Positions 30,701 to 40,929 of a stretch of 64,000 nt of DNA are shown in pieces; position 1 is the stretch's first letter; every line of letters begins with the position of its first letter. This stretch comes from Clusia tigrina (lineage: Eukaryota > Arthropoda > Insecta > Diptera > Clusiidae). The translations under genes were made by a program, and so were the position numbers. The notes below the pieces were generated by a model that was not told the DNA's origin, did no database searches, and saw only the letters and a list, made by a program, of their open reading frames with translations. The stretch lies in assembly GCA_920105625.2 (NCBI GenBank), contig OV050030.1, positions 181,416,315 to 181,480,314 on the forward strand. The letters run 5' to 3'.

Positions 30701-31410
30701 AAGTGCAAAGCGGGACGGGAGACGAGCTAGTTTGGTGAAATCTAGTGTTTTGCGTAGAGGACTGGTCATCAGCCAGGTGGACGTGAAAATTTTGAACGGT
30801 GCATTCGGAGGAAACATCAGGACTATGGGCTCGGTAATGGTGAACCAAAGCAAGGTCGATGGTGTAAGATGCATGTAGTAGAGCTGGACAAAGAAGGGGT
30901 TCCGGCCGACGGGATCATTGGTAGAGATAACCTCTGGAATCGCACCATCCTAGACACAATGAGAAAAGAGTTAGTGCTCTTCGATAAGCACAACCAAAGA
31001 AGTTGAACTTTCCACCTCAAGTCCTGGCAGGGAGGAATCATAGGATTAGTGCCAGAGGGTCGGAAACTGTATGTGCCAGGTCCAAAAGAATAGTCATTCT
31101 CCAGGTGCGTTCGAAACTCCCGACAGTAACTCTGCGCAAGCAACAGCTGGCAGAAGGAGTTTACTTGGGAGAAACTGTGACACATGTCAGCAAGGGCAGG
31201 GTATACGCTTGTGTGTTGAATGCCACTAACCAGGATTATGTCATAGATCAAGAGTTCAGGCCCAATTTCAAAAGTTTTGACAGCTTCAGGGTACCGAAAT
31301 CGGGTTCAGTTACCCAGATAAGACAGTCGGACGTGAAAGAGAGGATGGAGAAGGTGCTAGCGTCACTCAATTTGGATCCCAGCGTTAACTTGGAGGAGAA
31401 AGCCTCAATA
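30701..31410 (+). pseudogene. Family 5 protease and protease-RT linker
   Basis: After gag a region with frame changes leads to ADGIIGRDNLWNRTILD, which has the Gly-Ile-Ile-Gly-Arg-Asp signature of retroelement protease C-termini. The Asp-Thr/Ser-Gly active-site triplet is not visible in any frame, so it may be mutated or lost. The open piece 31003-31413 follows (AEGVYLGETVTHVSKGRVYA, VLNATNQDYVIDQEF). It is a conserved-looking linker that precedes RT in mdg1/412-like gypsy elements. Confidence 0.6.
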
Positions 31411-31413
31411 TAG

Positions 31414-32862
31414 TCAGCCTGCGCCTCCTTTCACGACTGATTTTTGCTTGAAGGAGACCTGCTGACGAATACACCGGATATTACGCACGAAATTCCCACG
31501 GTGGCCAATCAGCCGCCGATAAACCGGAAACAGTAACAGTAACAGTAACAGTGAATAGGCAGGTACAGGGAATGCTACAGGAGGATATAATATCGTCGAA
31601 TATCTCGCCTTGGAACTCACCGATCATCTTAGTTCCGAAGAAGGGGAGTACTCCGGACAAGAAGACGTGGAGATTAGTCGTTTATTTTAGAAAATTGAAC
31701 GACGCCAGTATTTAGCAGGTGTTCCCAATTCGACGGATAGAAAAAGTCCTGGACCAGTTGGGACACAGTCGATTTTTTTCTACGCTTGATTTAGCGAGTG
31801 GCTACCACCAGGTGTTGGTAGATACCCAGGATAGGCAGAAGACAGCGTTTAGTACAGGTCTAAGGCACTATGAGTTCAATAGGATGCCGTTTGGATTAAC
31901 AGGAGCACCAGCTATCCTCCAACGGCTAATGAACCATGTGCTGACAGGCTTACAGGGGTTAGACTGTTATGTGTATGTCGACGACATGGTAATTTATGGA
32001 AAGAATTTGCTGCAACATTCGCAACGTTTGTGCAAAGTTCTCCAAAACTTAAGAGAGCACAATTTGAAATTGAACACGGAGAAGTGTCAATTTGTGCGGA
32101 GAGAGGTGGTCTACTTGGGACGCCGTTGTTCAGAGGCAGGAGCACTGCCGGACCCGCTAAAAGTGGAATGTGTAAGGAATTTATCCATTCCGAAGAACAT
32201 AAAAGAAGTGCAAGCGTTCCTAGGGCTAGTGAACTACTATAGGAAGTTCGTGGAGGGTCTAGCTGGAATAGCGTTGCCGATAAACAAAGTTTTGCGAAAA
32301 GAAGCAAAGTTTGCATGGACTAACAGTTGCCAGAGGGCGTTTGAAAAACTGAAAGAAAAAATGTTGCTTACATCCGGTTCTAGCGTATTTGGATTTTACG
32401 CAAACCTTTTTGCTGACCAGCGACCGACCGATTGCGTTTCCAAGTATAGCGCTTAGCGATACCGAGAAGCGGTATTCAACAATAGAGAAGGAGTTCTTGG
32501 CCATAGTTTGGGCAACTAAAAACTTCCGGGCATACCTGCTGGGTAGGCCATTTAAGATCTACACTGATCACCAACCGTTGCGTGGAATCGCAAACTTGAA
32601 GGATCAAACTTTTCGGTTGGCCCGGTTCAGGCATAAGTTGTCTGAATATGATTTTGAAATCATATACAAGCCAGGAAAAAAGAATCTTAATGCAGATGCA
32701 CTCAGCAGGGTACCACAGGAGTTGAAGAAAGTGGCAATGTTTCAAACGAGAGGCCAGGATAAACGAAGAAGTAAATCTTGGTCAAAGTATAGACGAAGAA
32801 CCCGAGGAGAAAGAACGACACACACCAAAAGGAAATGGTGGAACGACCAGCTAGGGAAGTAG
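31414..32862 (+). pseudogene. Family 5 reverse transcriptase and RNase H
   Basis: RT blocks: QGMLQEDIISSNISPWNSPI, LVPKKGS, a TAG at 31712-31714, IEKVLDQLGHSRFFSTLDLA, MPFGLTGAPAILQRLMNHVL, and the intact active site YVYVDDMVIYG. The open frame ends at 32454. In RNase H the first catalytic strand is damaged: the expected [13 protein letters not shown] segment is missing, with sequence going from the QTFLLT block straight to SDRPIAF. The rest ([38 protein letters not shown]) is present. The small deletion removes a metal-binding Asp. Confidence 0.9.
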
Positions 32863-33917
32863 AATGGCTAGGAAGCCAAAAAGATATACTGAAGGTACTA
32901 AAGAGTTACCATGATTCAACTCTGGGTGGGCACCAAGGGTCATTGAAGACGTACAAGCGAGTAAAACGGGATTACGCTTGGAAGGGGATGTTCGGAGACA
33001 TTAAAATATATGTAAGAAGTTGCCCTAAATGTCAGGTAAATAAGAGTTCTAAATTGACGAAAATGCCAATGGTGTTGACTGACACACCATTCGACAAGGT
33101 ATATATGGATATCGTGGGCATATTACCAGAGACGGTATCTGGCAAGAAATACATCCATTCGTTCCAGGATAATTTTTCTAAGTACTTGACATGCGTGGCC
33201 ATACCCGACGCTGAAGCAGGCACTGTGGCCAAAGCATTTTTCGACGAAACCGTTTCGCGGTACAACTTACCGAAGGTTCTGATAACCGATCACGGATCAA
33301 ACTTCGTGTCTAAATTGTTTTCGGAGCCATGCAAACTATTAGGAATTAGAAAATTGTATTTTACTCCATGCCACCCTGAAGCCAATGGGTCGTTGGAACG
33401 AAGTCACCGGTATCTGGCCGAGTATTTGCGTAGCTTCTCTAAGAAGGACGGATCAAATTGGGACCAATGGCTGACTACAGCTATGCACGTGCATAACAAC
33501 TCAGTCCACGTCTCAACGAAGCAAACACCGTTTAAGACGCTTTACGGATTTGACTTTGACATACCCAGCAACCTGAAGCGAAAGTGCGCACCGGCTTACA
33601 ACGCTGAAGATCCGAATAAAGTGCGTAAGTATCTGCTCCAGAGAGCACATGAATGGGTCAGGGAGAATCAGGAGAAGGCAAAGAAAGCGGCCAGTAAAGC
33701 CTACAAAAAGACTCTAAATCCAACCGTGTTTAACGTAGGAGACAGAGTACTTTTGAAGAACCAGACCAGGAAAAAGAAATTCTCACCCGTTTGGATTGGT
33801 CCATATGCGGTGGATGAGGTCCGCAGCCCGGTAACAACTGTGGTAACGATAAAAAATAAACCTAAGAATCTGCACAACAATCTTTTAAAGCTTTTCCACA
33901 CAAGAACGCCCAGGTAG
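32835..33917 (+). CDS. Family 5 integrase, complete domain set
   Basis: An uninterrupted frame of about 360 codons ending TAG at 33917, overlapping the end of the RNase H frame by a frameshift. HHCC zinc finger (YHDSTLGGHQGSLKTYKRVK, then CPKCQ), first Asp in VYMDIVGILPE, second in ITDHGSNFVSKLF, Glu in NGSLERSHRYLAEYL, and a C-terminal GPY/F-like module WIGPYAVDEV with KNLHNNLLKLF. The sequence fits the mdg1/412/micropia side of Ty3/gypsy rather than errantiviruses. It has no start codon of its own; it would be made as part of Pol. All catalytic residues are retained. Confidence 0.9.
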   Translation: MVERPAREVEWLGSQKDILKVLKSYHDSTLGGHQGSLKTYKRVKRDYAWKGMFGDIKIYVRSCPKCQVNKSSKLTKMPMVLTDTPFDKVYMDIVGILPETVSGKKYIHSFQDNFSKYLTCVAIPDAEAGTVAKAFFDETVSRYNLPKVLITDHGSNFVSKLFSEPCKLLGIRKLYFTPCHPEANGSLERSHRYLAEYLRSFSKKDGSNWDQWLTTAMHVHNNSVHVSTKQTPFKTLYGFDFDIPSNLKRKCAPAYNAEDPNKVRKYLLQRAHEWVRENQEKAKKAASKAYKKTLNPTVFNVGDRVLLKNQTRKKKFSPVWIGPYAVDEVRSPVTTVVTIKNKPKNLHNNLLKLFHTRTPR

Positions 33918-34314
33918 ATAGTTTGTGCGCATAAACTATTGCCTTAGCATAAAGAAAACCGGTTTTTCTGTGTTAATGCTCGAGCTGCATTGCAATGCAA
34001 AACTAACATACATGTGTTCACATATAGACCTACCCCAAATCAAGAACACCAAAACAGCGGCTGTGGAATTAGGTCAAAACTTACTATTAAATAATATTGT
34101 TGAATAAAGCAAATTCAAGGTCAACGTCGCGTGAAAACGGCCAACTTCATTGGGGAAATGTTCCATTGGGCATTCGGGGTGATGGATCATCGAGATGCAT
34201 CGAAAGTGCAGAGTAACTTCGACGCCATAGACCGGAGAGAGACCCATACCTACTAAGTAATGAAGCATCAGGTCACAGTGATGGCTAGCAATTACGATAA
34301 GCTAGCTGAGCCAT

Positions 34315-35819
34315 TTGTTGGAGATCGTTCAAAAGGTGGAGGCGCTACAGACGGCCCTTGCTTCCACGGTTAAGACGGAAATGGAAGTGTTAAAGACAAT
34401 GTTGCGACTATTGGAGTTACAGGTTCTAATAAACACTAGTTTACTCGAAATCCAGGCACAGCAAGGGAAGGAGGTTGCAATATTAAACGATCTACTTCTG
34501 GGAGTACTGCATCCATTCATCATTAGTGAACAGCGGCTGGAAGAAATGATGGGAAAATTGACTGTGGAGGGGAGACCAACCTGGTCCTAGCCAGGACCTT
34601 CAACGTACACAGGGCGGCCAGCGTGAGAGCGTTTCCGTAAGAAAAGGGATTGGGAGTAGTCGCTAAGATTCCATTGCCGGTTCGGACGAGTTACTCCGTG
34701 TTCAAAGCTTACCCGATCCCCAACACACTGAAAGGGGGATGGGATGTGGTGTCGGAGCTCGAATTTGCGTAAATAGCTGAATCCAAGGATAGGCTCAAGT
34801 ATCTGGGTCTATCTGCGATCGACAAGGAAGTGTTCTGCTGCGATCGGCTCAGCAAGTGTTTGCAGCTTGGAGGTCTAGGCAATGCGAAGGACGAGGGCGC
34901 TCTATTGTGTAAGCAACCACCACAGGTGATGACCAACTGAAACGGAAACTGTGAGGTTCAGCTGGTACAAAGACAGCCTGCGGTCACTCGTGTGTGCACT
35001 CAATCGGCGGTACCAGCTACAACAGAGTTGTTGATGAAGATAGAATGGGCCAATAGGTGGTTATTCCGATTCCACAAAGCCACGCAGTTTGATTTATTAT
35101 GCGAAGACGTTTCGGACCCCGTGACGCTAGTCGAGTTTGGCTTGTTGTCTATAAAAAACCATTGCAGCCTAAGAAATGAGGAAGTTGTGGTGCCATTCGA
35201 GAATACGCCAAGTTCGCGGTTTGAATTTAAATTCCGCCCGTCCAACCACACAGACTTCCTAGAAGCACTGAGAAGTATGTGGTGGCCCGTGTTAAATAAT
35301 GACACTGAAAACAACGGGACGTCGAGGGTAAGCATAGCTCGACACTCCGAACTGCGGCGACAATTTCTCCAAGGTCGGCAGAGCTTTGACGAGCTGAAAG
35401 GCCGTCTGGACGCGAGTAACAGAGTGACTATATACCACCAGGAGCAGCGCAGTTTCTGGGAGTTAACCACTACGGTCGTCACAAAGGTCGCCGCACTGGT
35501 GGCCATAACGGTTGCAATATTTTCTCTGCGCTGATTGGGTCGTTGTGGAAGCAGGGTGAAGCCAACCGAAGTAAAGGAGCAGGGTGACACAGCAGGGCTC
35601 GAAAGAGTTCACATCTCCGGGCCCCTTGTCTGGGATAAGTTTGGCAAACCTGCAGTTCGATCAATACCACCGAGAGATACTCCACCAGTACTACCGCAGC
35701 ACAACACCGTCACTGTGGGCGTGGACGTGCATAGGCCGGTGACGGGAACCAACGAGCAGAGAACATGGAACGACGTGGGACAGGCATCACCAGGGCCAAC
35801 AGCAACAGCAGAAGCTTAG
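34315..35819 (+). pseudogene. Family 5 env-like third ORF
   Basis: Lies 400 bases after pol. First comes a short coiled-coil-like piece (34315-34590). Then one frame runs from about 34597 to 35819, with only three stops before its membrane span (TAA 34638, TAA 34770, TGA 34938). A hydrophobic segment of about 20 residues lies at 35468-35525, followed by TGA 35532 and a further 94 codons in the same frame. Several Cys residues are spread over the first half. Position, cysteines and C-terminal membrane span suggest an envelope-like protein, but I see no similarity to F-type errantivirus envelopes and no signal peptide. An unrelated membrane protein is possible. Confidence 0.5.
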
Positions 35820-35820
35820 G

Positions 35821-36023
35821 AAGGTAAAGTTAATATATAGTATAATACACCTAACATAAATAGTAAACTGCAAATTGTCCATTATACAACACTATGTAAT
35901 CGCCGATGTAAAAAAAGTCCATTTAAGAGGACTTCCGCTGTAAGGTAAGACCAGTGCAGGCCACGTTCAGTCAGGTCTCTAGTACCGTTCATCGCATAGT
36001 ATAGTGCGCTTCTAGACTGTAGC
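35821..36023 (+). other. Family 4 leader remnant before gag
   Basis: About 200 bases without coding. Contains AAGTCCATTTAAGAGGACTT (about 35918), an imperfect inverted repeat. It is presumably the right part of the family 4 leader, but the exact joint with family 5 is not defined because the family 5 3' LTR is missing. Confidence 0.45.
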
Positions 36024-37294
36024 ATGGCGCATAACGAAGCAGCGCACCAACCCCGCGAAGATTTGGCTAAATTTGAGGCTATGATCAACACCGCCCTCTC
36101 ATCTTTGACTGAAGAAAGCAACCGACGATTTACTGAGAGTCGCAAGGAGATATGCGAACTCCGGAAAGAACTGCAGATCCTTGGACAACCGGCAGTACCT
36201 CCCAAGGTTTATAGCGATATTACGTTCGATCGAGAGGGTGAAGGGGTTGATTCATTCGTGCTCATTCAATCCCTTCGCGAGTTTGGTGGAAGCAATACGC
36301 AGTATGCTTCCTGGCGGAGATCTGTCACTAGGATTTACGCCCCTTCCACGGGTTCGGAAGGTCTTCCTCGCCATTACCAGGCCGTTCACCTGATCCGAAG
36401 CAAGGTAATGGGAGAGGCCGATGCCCTCCTAACTTCCTTCAATACGCCTACTAACCTTGACGCAGTACTGGCTCAGTTAGATTTTCCATATGCAGACAGA
36501 AGACCCTCATACGCGCTTCAACAAGAAATGTTGAGTCTCAGGCAATGGGAATGGTCCGTTTCTAAGTATTATGACTAGATTCAGAAGAGGCTCACCCTTC
36601 TAACCAACCAGAACGACATGAGCAATTCTGGTGACGCATCGCGGAAGCAAATCCTGAATGAAAAGCACAGGAACCTGGCTAGGAGCGTATTCATTTCGGG
36701 GCTCAACGAGCCCATGAGTTCATCTGTTCTTTGTGCTAGTCCCCCGGATATGTCGGCAGCCCTCGCTCTGGCCTTGGAGCTAGAAATAAATATAGCCAGA
36801 GCCCATATAGACCAGTCATGGAAGCGACGGTGGCCCCAGGGAATGCACCCCTCCTTCAATTATAGCATCAACCAGCAGCCTATAAGGATGTATCAGCCCG
36901 ACACAGCTCGACTTGCTATTGGTCGCCAAAGAACTGGGGGCATCGCCCAGCCAAGAACTGCACCCCGTGGGACAATCCGTCTACGTTACCCGCCATAGAC
37001 GTTCCTCCACGAAATCCCTTCAATGCAAACCGGTTTGGAGCTTCTATCGACGCTGCTCATATCCGGAAAGGATGCTCGGGGTGAAGGTCGTCGTCGCAAC
37101 CGAAACTACAGACGGGATTACCCCGGTGCCGATGTTGAGGGGGAAACAACTTTTAAAGAGGTGAATTTTTTAGGGATGGGAGGTCACTCCTCCCATACCT
37201 TCCAATGACCCTAACATCACAGCGTTTAAAGTTCTTGGTGGACCCCGGCTCTGCCAAGAATTATATTAAGGATATCCCTGGCAAGGATATCCCT
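36024..37294 (+). pseudogene. Family 4 gag and start of protease
   Basis: An ATG at 36024 opens MAHNEAAHQPREDLAKFEAM. The N-terminal coiled coil and the block YASWRRSVTRIYAPS, HLIRSKVMGEADALLTSFNT resemble gypsy-type Gag. A TAG at 36576-36578 and shifts near 36985 and 37160 interrupt it. Basic RRRNRNYRRDY sequence takes the place of zinc knuckles, as in gypsy. Protease begins with FLVDPGSAKNYIK; gypsy relatives have Asp-Thr-Gly, so here the triplet is Asp-Pro-Gly. It stops at the LTR joint after a duplicated aaggatatccctgg. Confidence 0.8.
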
Positions 37295-37920
37295 GGTACG
37301 AAATATGCTGCCATCCGCAGCGCAGGGGCAAGCTAGACAGTGCTGGTTCTCGGTACGTGAGAAAGTACACGACAGAGAGCATTGGCGCCGTGTGCTAGCG
37401 CAGCGGTACAAAGCATTGTACGAAATACGCTGCAACAGCGTCTGCTGCCATCCGCTGCGCAGGGGCATGGTAGACGGTACTGGTTCTCGGTACGTGAGAA
37501 AACACAAGACGGAGAGCATTGGCGCCATACGCTACCGCAGCGGTACAAAGCATTGTACGAAATACGCAGCAACAGCGTCTGCTGCCATCCGCTGCCATCC
37601 GCTGCGCAGGGGCACGGTAGACGGTGCTGGTTCTCGGTGCCGGAGGAATTGGCAAGACAAGTGTTGTATGTCGTTGGTGCCAAGCCCAGCCGTGAAACGA
37701 CGTCGCACAATTCCGCCTCGATGCGTTGTCACCAAGCGCTTGTCGATGGCGTATAGGACGGGAATAACTGAGTGGTGAAAAGATATAAAAAGAACCACAG
37801 TACAAGAGCCCGCATATTTTAATTGACTAGAGCTCGAAGGAGAAGGACGACCTTAATAATAATATTTAAAAAAAATAAAATATTTTTATAATTTTAGATA
37901 GATGCAGGAGATATTTAACT
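37295..37920 (+). repeat. Family 4 3' LTR, left end missing
   Basis: Matches the 5' LTR from GGTAC (20786) to the end TTTAACT. The first 62 bases of U3 are missing: protease sequence is joined at the shared GGTAC. It is longer than the matching part of the 5' LTR because it holds an additional unit of the internal GC-rich repeat (GGCGCC blocks at about 37385 and 37522). TATAAAAAGA near 37783. TACA follows at 37921. Confidence 0.9.
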
Positions 37921-37924
37921 TACA

Positions 37925-38330
37925 CACCCAAGCTTTGGAAATAGTCACCAATATCAACTGCAACCACAACCACTGTTTATAAATCAATACATTCCACCAA
38001 TTAATAATACGATTCGAACCAATCACGAAGTAGACGATATGGTGCACCAATTCCAATGAAACAGATACCCAAAATTTTCATTTGCTAGCCCCGGAACACT
38101 ACCAATAATAAAATTGAAAATTGAGAATAAATTACTTAAATTACTTGTAGATTCAGGATCCCCAGTAATCCTAGTAAGAACCAACGTCATTCCCTCTATA
38201 GCTAAATAAGTAGACCCAATTAAATTACAAACTGCCACAGGTAGTGTCAGTTTAAATAAAATTCATGAAATTTACGACCAAGAAAATCAAAAACTAATAT
38301 TTTTTATATTAAATTTTCTAAAAGATAGGA
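37925..38330 (+). pseudogene. Family 1 gag end and protease (copy 1b)
   Basis: Continues copy 1b after the TACA duplication. Same content as 3925-4330 in 1a, including LLVDSGSPV (an intact Asp-Ser-Gly here) and the TAG at 38206-38208 (gctaaatag). It is slightly less decayed in the active-site strand than 1a. Confidence 0.8.
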
Positions 38331-38582
38331 GTGCTTATTATGATATAATATTCTCAAGCAATAAAATGCAGTTATCGATTTATCAAAACAATTACTAGTA
38401 TTGGGCGGTGAAACTTGTAAAATTCTGAATGAGGAACATTCTGAATAAGACAATATTGGAAAAGAACCAGAGATACATTATATATATATGAAAGCGAAAG
38501 GAAAAGTAAATTTGGAATAGAACATTTAAATGTGGAGCTAAAACAGTGTTTGGATAAAATTTAAAAAAAATATGAATCATTA

Positions 38583-39298
38583 ATGTACTCCAATGAAAAT
38601 GGACTAACTTTTACCAATATTACCAAACTCGAGAACCCAATTTATGCTAAATCGTATCGATACCCTCAGATATACAAATCGGAGGTAGACAGGCAGATTA
38701 AAGAAATGCTTGATCAAGGTATAATTCAACATAGCCAATCCCCATATTCGGGTAGTGCCAAAAAAAGTTTATCCATCTGCAGAACTAATGGCGCGTAGTA
38801 ATTGACTATCGTAAACTGAATGATATCCACCACCTTAGATTTAGCCAAAGACTTTCATCAGGTGCAAGTAGACAATGAAGTAGAGCAAATACATCTTTTT
38901 CTACCCAAGGCCATTACGAAATTTTTCGTATTCCATTTTGACCTTAAAAGTGGCTGCCACATTCCAGAGGCTTATGAAATCAGTTTTAGGAGAATTGGTA
39001 GGTGTTGAATATCTAGTATATCTAGACGAGTCATTATATTCAGCACGTCACTGGAAGAACACACTACATCGTTAGAAAAGGTTTTCAATAAATTAAATGA
39101 TGCAAATTTAAAACTTAAGTTAGATAAAAAGTGTTTGTTTTCAAAACACAAAACGGAGTTTTTAGGCCATATCATAACTCCAAGTAGCATTAAAGAAAAT
39201 CCAATTAAAATTGAGGCTATCCAAAACTTCTCTGTACCCAAAACCGAGAAAGAAATTAAACAATTTCTAGTGCTTGCAGGATTTTACGGAAATTTATA
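38583..39298 (+). pseudogene. Family 1 reverse transcriptase (copy 1b)
   Basis: Open pieces 38583-38798 and 38820-39008. The entry block is KSYRYPQIYKSEVDRQIKEM. A deletion removes APLWVV before PKK. The LASGFHQ-equivalent reads LDLAKDFHQVQVD. The active-site block YLDE has lost one base, so YLDD and what follows shift frame. Compared with 1a, this copy keeps the 78 bases around 38797-38875 that 1a lost. Inactive. Confidence 0.85.
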
Positions 39299-39830
39299 AA
39301 AATTTTGGCACAGATAACCAAACCACTTACAAAATGCCGTAAAAAAGGAGAACAAATTACTTACTGCGATAGCGAATATATCAAAGCAGTGGAAACCATA
39401 AAAACTCTTATTATAAAATATCCCAACTACGAAAAAAATGTACCTTGACAACCGATGCGTCACCTTATTTGCGTTAAGACGGTCACCTTATTTGTTTTGC
39501 GAGTAGAACTCTCAATGAACATGAAATTAGTTACTCAACGACGGAGAAAGAATTACTTGCGATTGTGTAGTCGACAAAATATTATTTTCGTCCGTATTTA
39601 TATGGAAAATTCGTAGTAAATAGTGACCATAGACCACTTCAGTAGTTAAACAATATAAAAGAACCAAATGCTAAACTTCAGCGTTGGAAAATAAAACTAA
39701 ACGAGTATAATTTGAGAGTTGCAACAATAACGAAACTGATTCGAATGTAGCTAAAATTGAAAGTTGCAACAATAACGAAACTGATTCGAATGTAACTAAA
39801 ATTATACAAGAATAACTCAAATTATAACGG
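39299..39830 (+). pseudogene. Family 1 RNase H (copy 1b)
   Basis: Parallel to 11593-12120 in 1a with the same TAG after ELLAIV and the same TAG in the DHRPLQ block. A short local duplication of about 50 bases lies at 39715-39795 (gttgcaacaataacgaaact twice). A small replacement near 39480 (ggtcaccttatttg) distinguishes it from 1a. Confidence 0.85.
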
Positions 39831-40119
39831 ACTATCCAAAAGGCCCCTTAACACATTCAAGCGACAATTTGTTTTTGAAAAATCCAATATGAATAATGAA
39901 ACTTTAAAGAAGAAATATTTAAAAATACTAGAAACCCTTTCCACTACACTGAAATGACAAAAGAATTCGCCAAAGAAGTTATTATACACCATCGAAACGG
40001 AAAAAGGAATGCAATAATTTTCGAGAATGACAGAGGTTTTATATTTTTTCAATAAATTTATGTTCAATTAATAAAACAATCACCAACTAATAAGGTACAA
40101 AAACTATTCAGGAAACAAT

Positions 40120-40922
40120 ATTATCACCCCAGATACATTTCCGAAATATCAAATTTAATTAATAAATGTGAACTTGTCAATCAATGCAAGTATGACCACA
40201 TTTCCCACAAAATGCCATTTAAAAAAACTTCTCCGACCTATGAAATAATGGAAAAATATGTAATAGATATTTAGAAATGGGATGGTGATGCTTACTTAAC
40301 TTGCATTCATTTCCACTCTAAATTCTCTATGGTAGAAAAGTTAGAACACTCCAACTGGCTTGAAGCAAAGAGGGCTTTAAAGGTTTTTAACTAAATGGGA
40401 CCTCCTCAAAATTTGAAAACAGATGAAGAACGTGGGCTAGTTAGTATTAATTTTTAGGAATGGTTCAAAAATTTAAACATTTACTTAGAAATTACTACTG
40501 GAAGAACAGGTATAGCAGATATAGAAAGGTTGCATAAAACACTTAATGAAAATTTAAAGTCCATTAACACTTGCCAAGACAAGGAAACAAAGCACTATGC
40601 AATAAAGCAAACTGTTTTTATATATAATCACACAATCTATCACTCAACAACTGGACAGACACCCTACAATATGTTTTTTAATAAACATACCCCGATTTAC
40701 AACACCCAATTAGAAAAACAACGTAAGATCGACAAAATAAATAAAAATATAAAAGAATATGATATTGATACAGAAAAATCTCGAAAAAGACTAGGTGAAA
40801 AACAAATCCCATTTAAAAGAGTCCATACAATGCCAAAAAGTAATGAAGCTGATAATCACCATTATGTTGTTAAATTAAGTTTGTTTGAACTGTGCGGAGG
40901 CGATTACATACGTGCTCCGTGA
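40120..40922 (+). pseudogene. Family 1 integrase (copy 1b)
   Basis: Zinc-domain Cys residues around KCELVNQCKYD; first Asp in YVIDI followed by TAG; second in LKTDEERGLVS; Glu in IADIERLHKTLNENL. The open piece 40530-40922 covers the region from the Glu block to a basic C-terminus. Three in-frame stops (about 40272, 40392 and 40456) lie in the core. It differs strongly from the integrase at 12455 in copy 1a, which shows that the latter comes from another family. Homology ends near 40922 at the joint with a LINE. Confidence 0.85.
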
Positions 40923-40929
40923 TTGGGCC

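Larger units (their letters stand above)
21646..35820 (+). mobile_element. Gypsy-group element, family 5, with env-like ORF
   Basis: Left LTR 21646-22073, tRNA-Ser primer site, gag 22263-30700 (interrupted by an LOA LINE), protease, RT, RNase H, integrase 32835-33917, and an env-like third ORF to 35819. The 3' LTR is missing: sequence after about 35820 is leader of the outer family 4. No TSD can therefore be read. Inserted in the leader repeat of family 4. Confidence 0.85.
20724..37920 (+). mobile_element. Gypsy-type element, family 4, with deleted pol and nested insertion
   Basis: Bounded by LTRs and a 4-bp duplication TACA (20720-20723 and 37921-37924), a target choice like that of gypsy. 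The left LTR is followed by a tRNA-Lys primer site and a tandemly repeated leader. That leader is interrupted by family 5 (21646-about 35820). The gag and protease start follow at 36024-37294, and the right LTR follows immediately. RT, RNase H, integrase and env are absent, so the element is an internally deleted, non-autonomous form. Confidence 0.88.
15306..40925 (+). mobile_element. Errantivirus-like family 1, copy 1b, with nested insertions
   Basis: Pieces in order: LTR 15306-15544, primer site, gag 15734-16080, [copia], gag 20489-20719, [family 4 gypsy], gag tail/protease/RT/RNase H/integrase 37925-40925. Both interruptions have clean target duplications (TTTCT and TACA), so the target can be read across them. 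The element's env and 3' LTR are absent; integrase homology ends at about 40925, where a jockey LINE begins. Confidence 0.9.
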
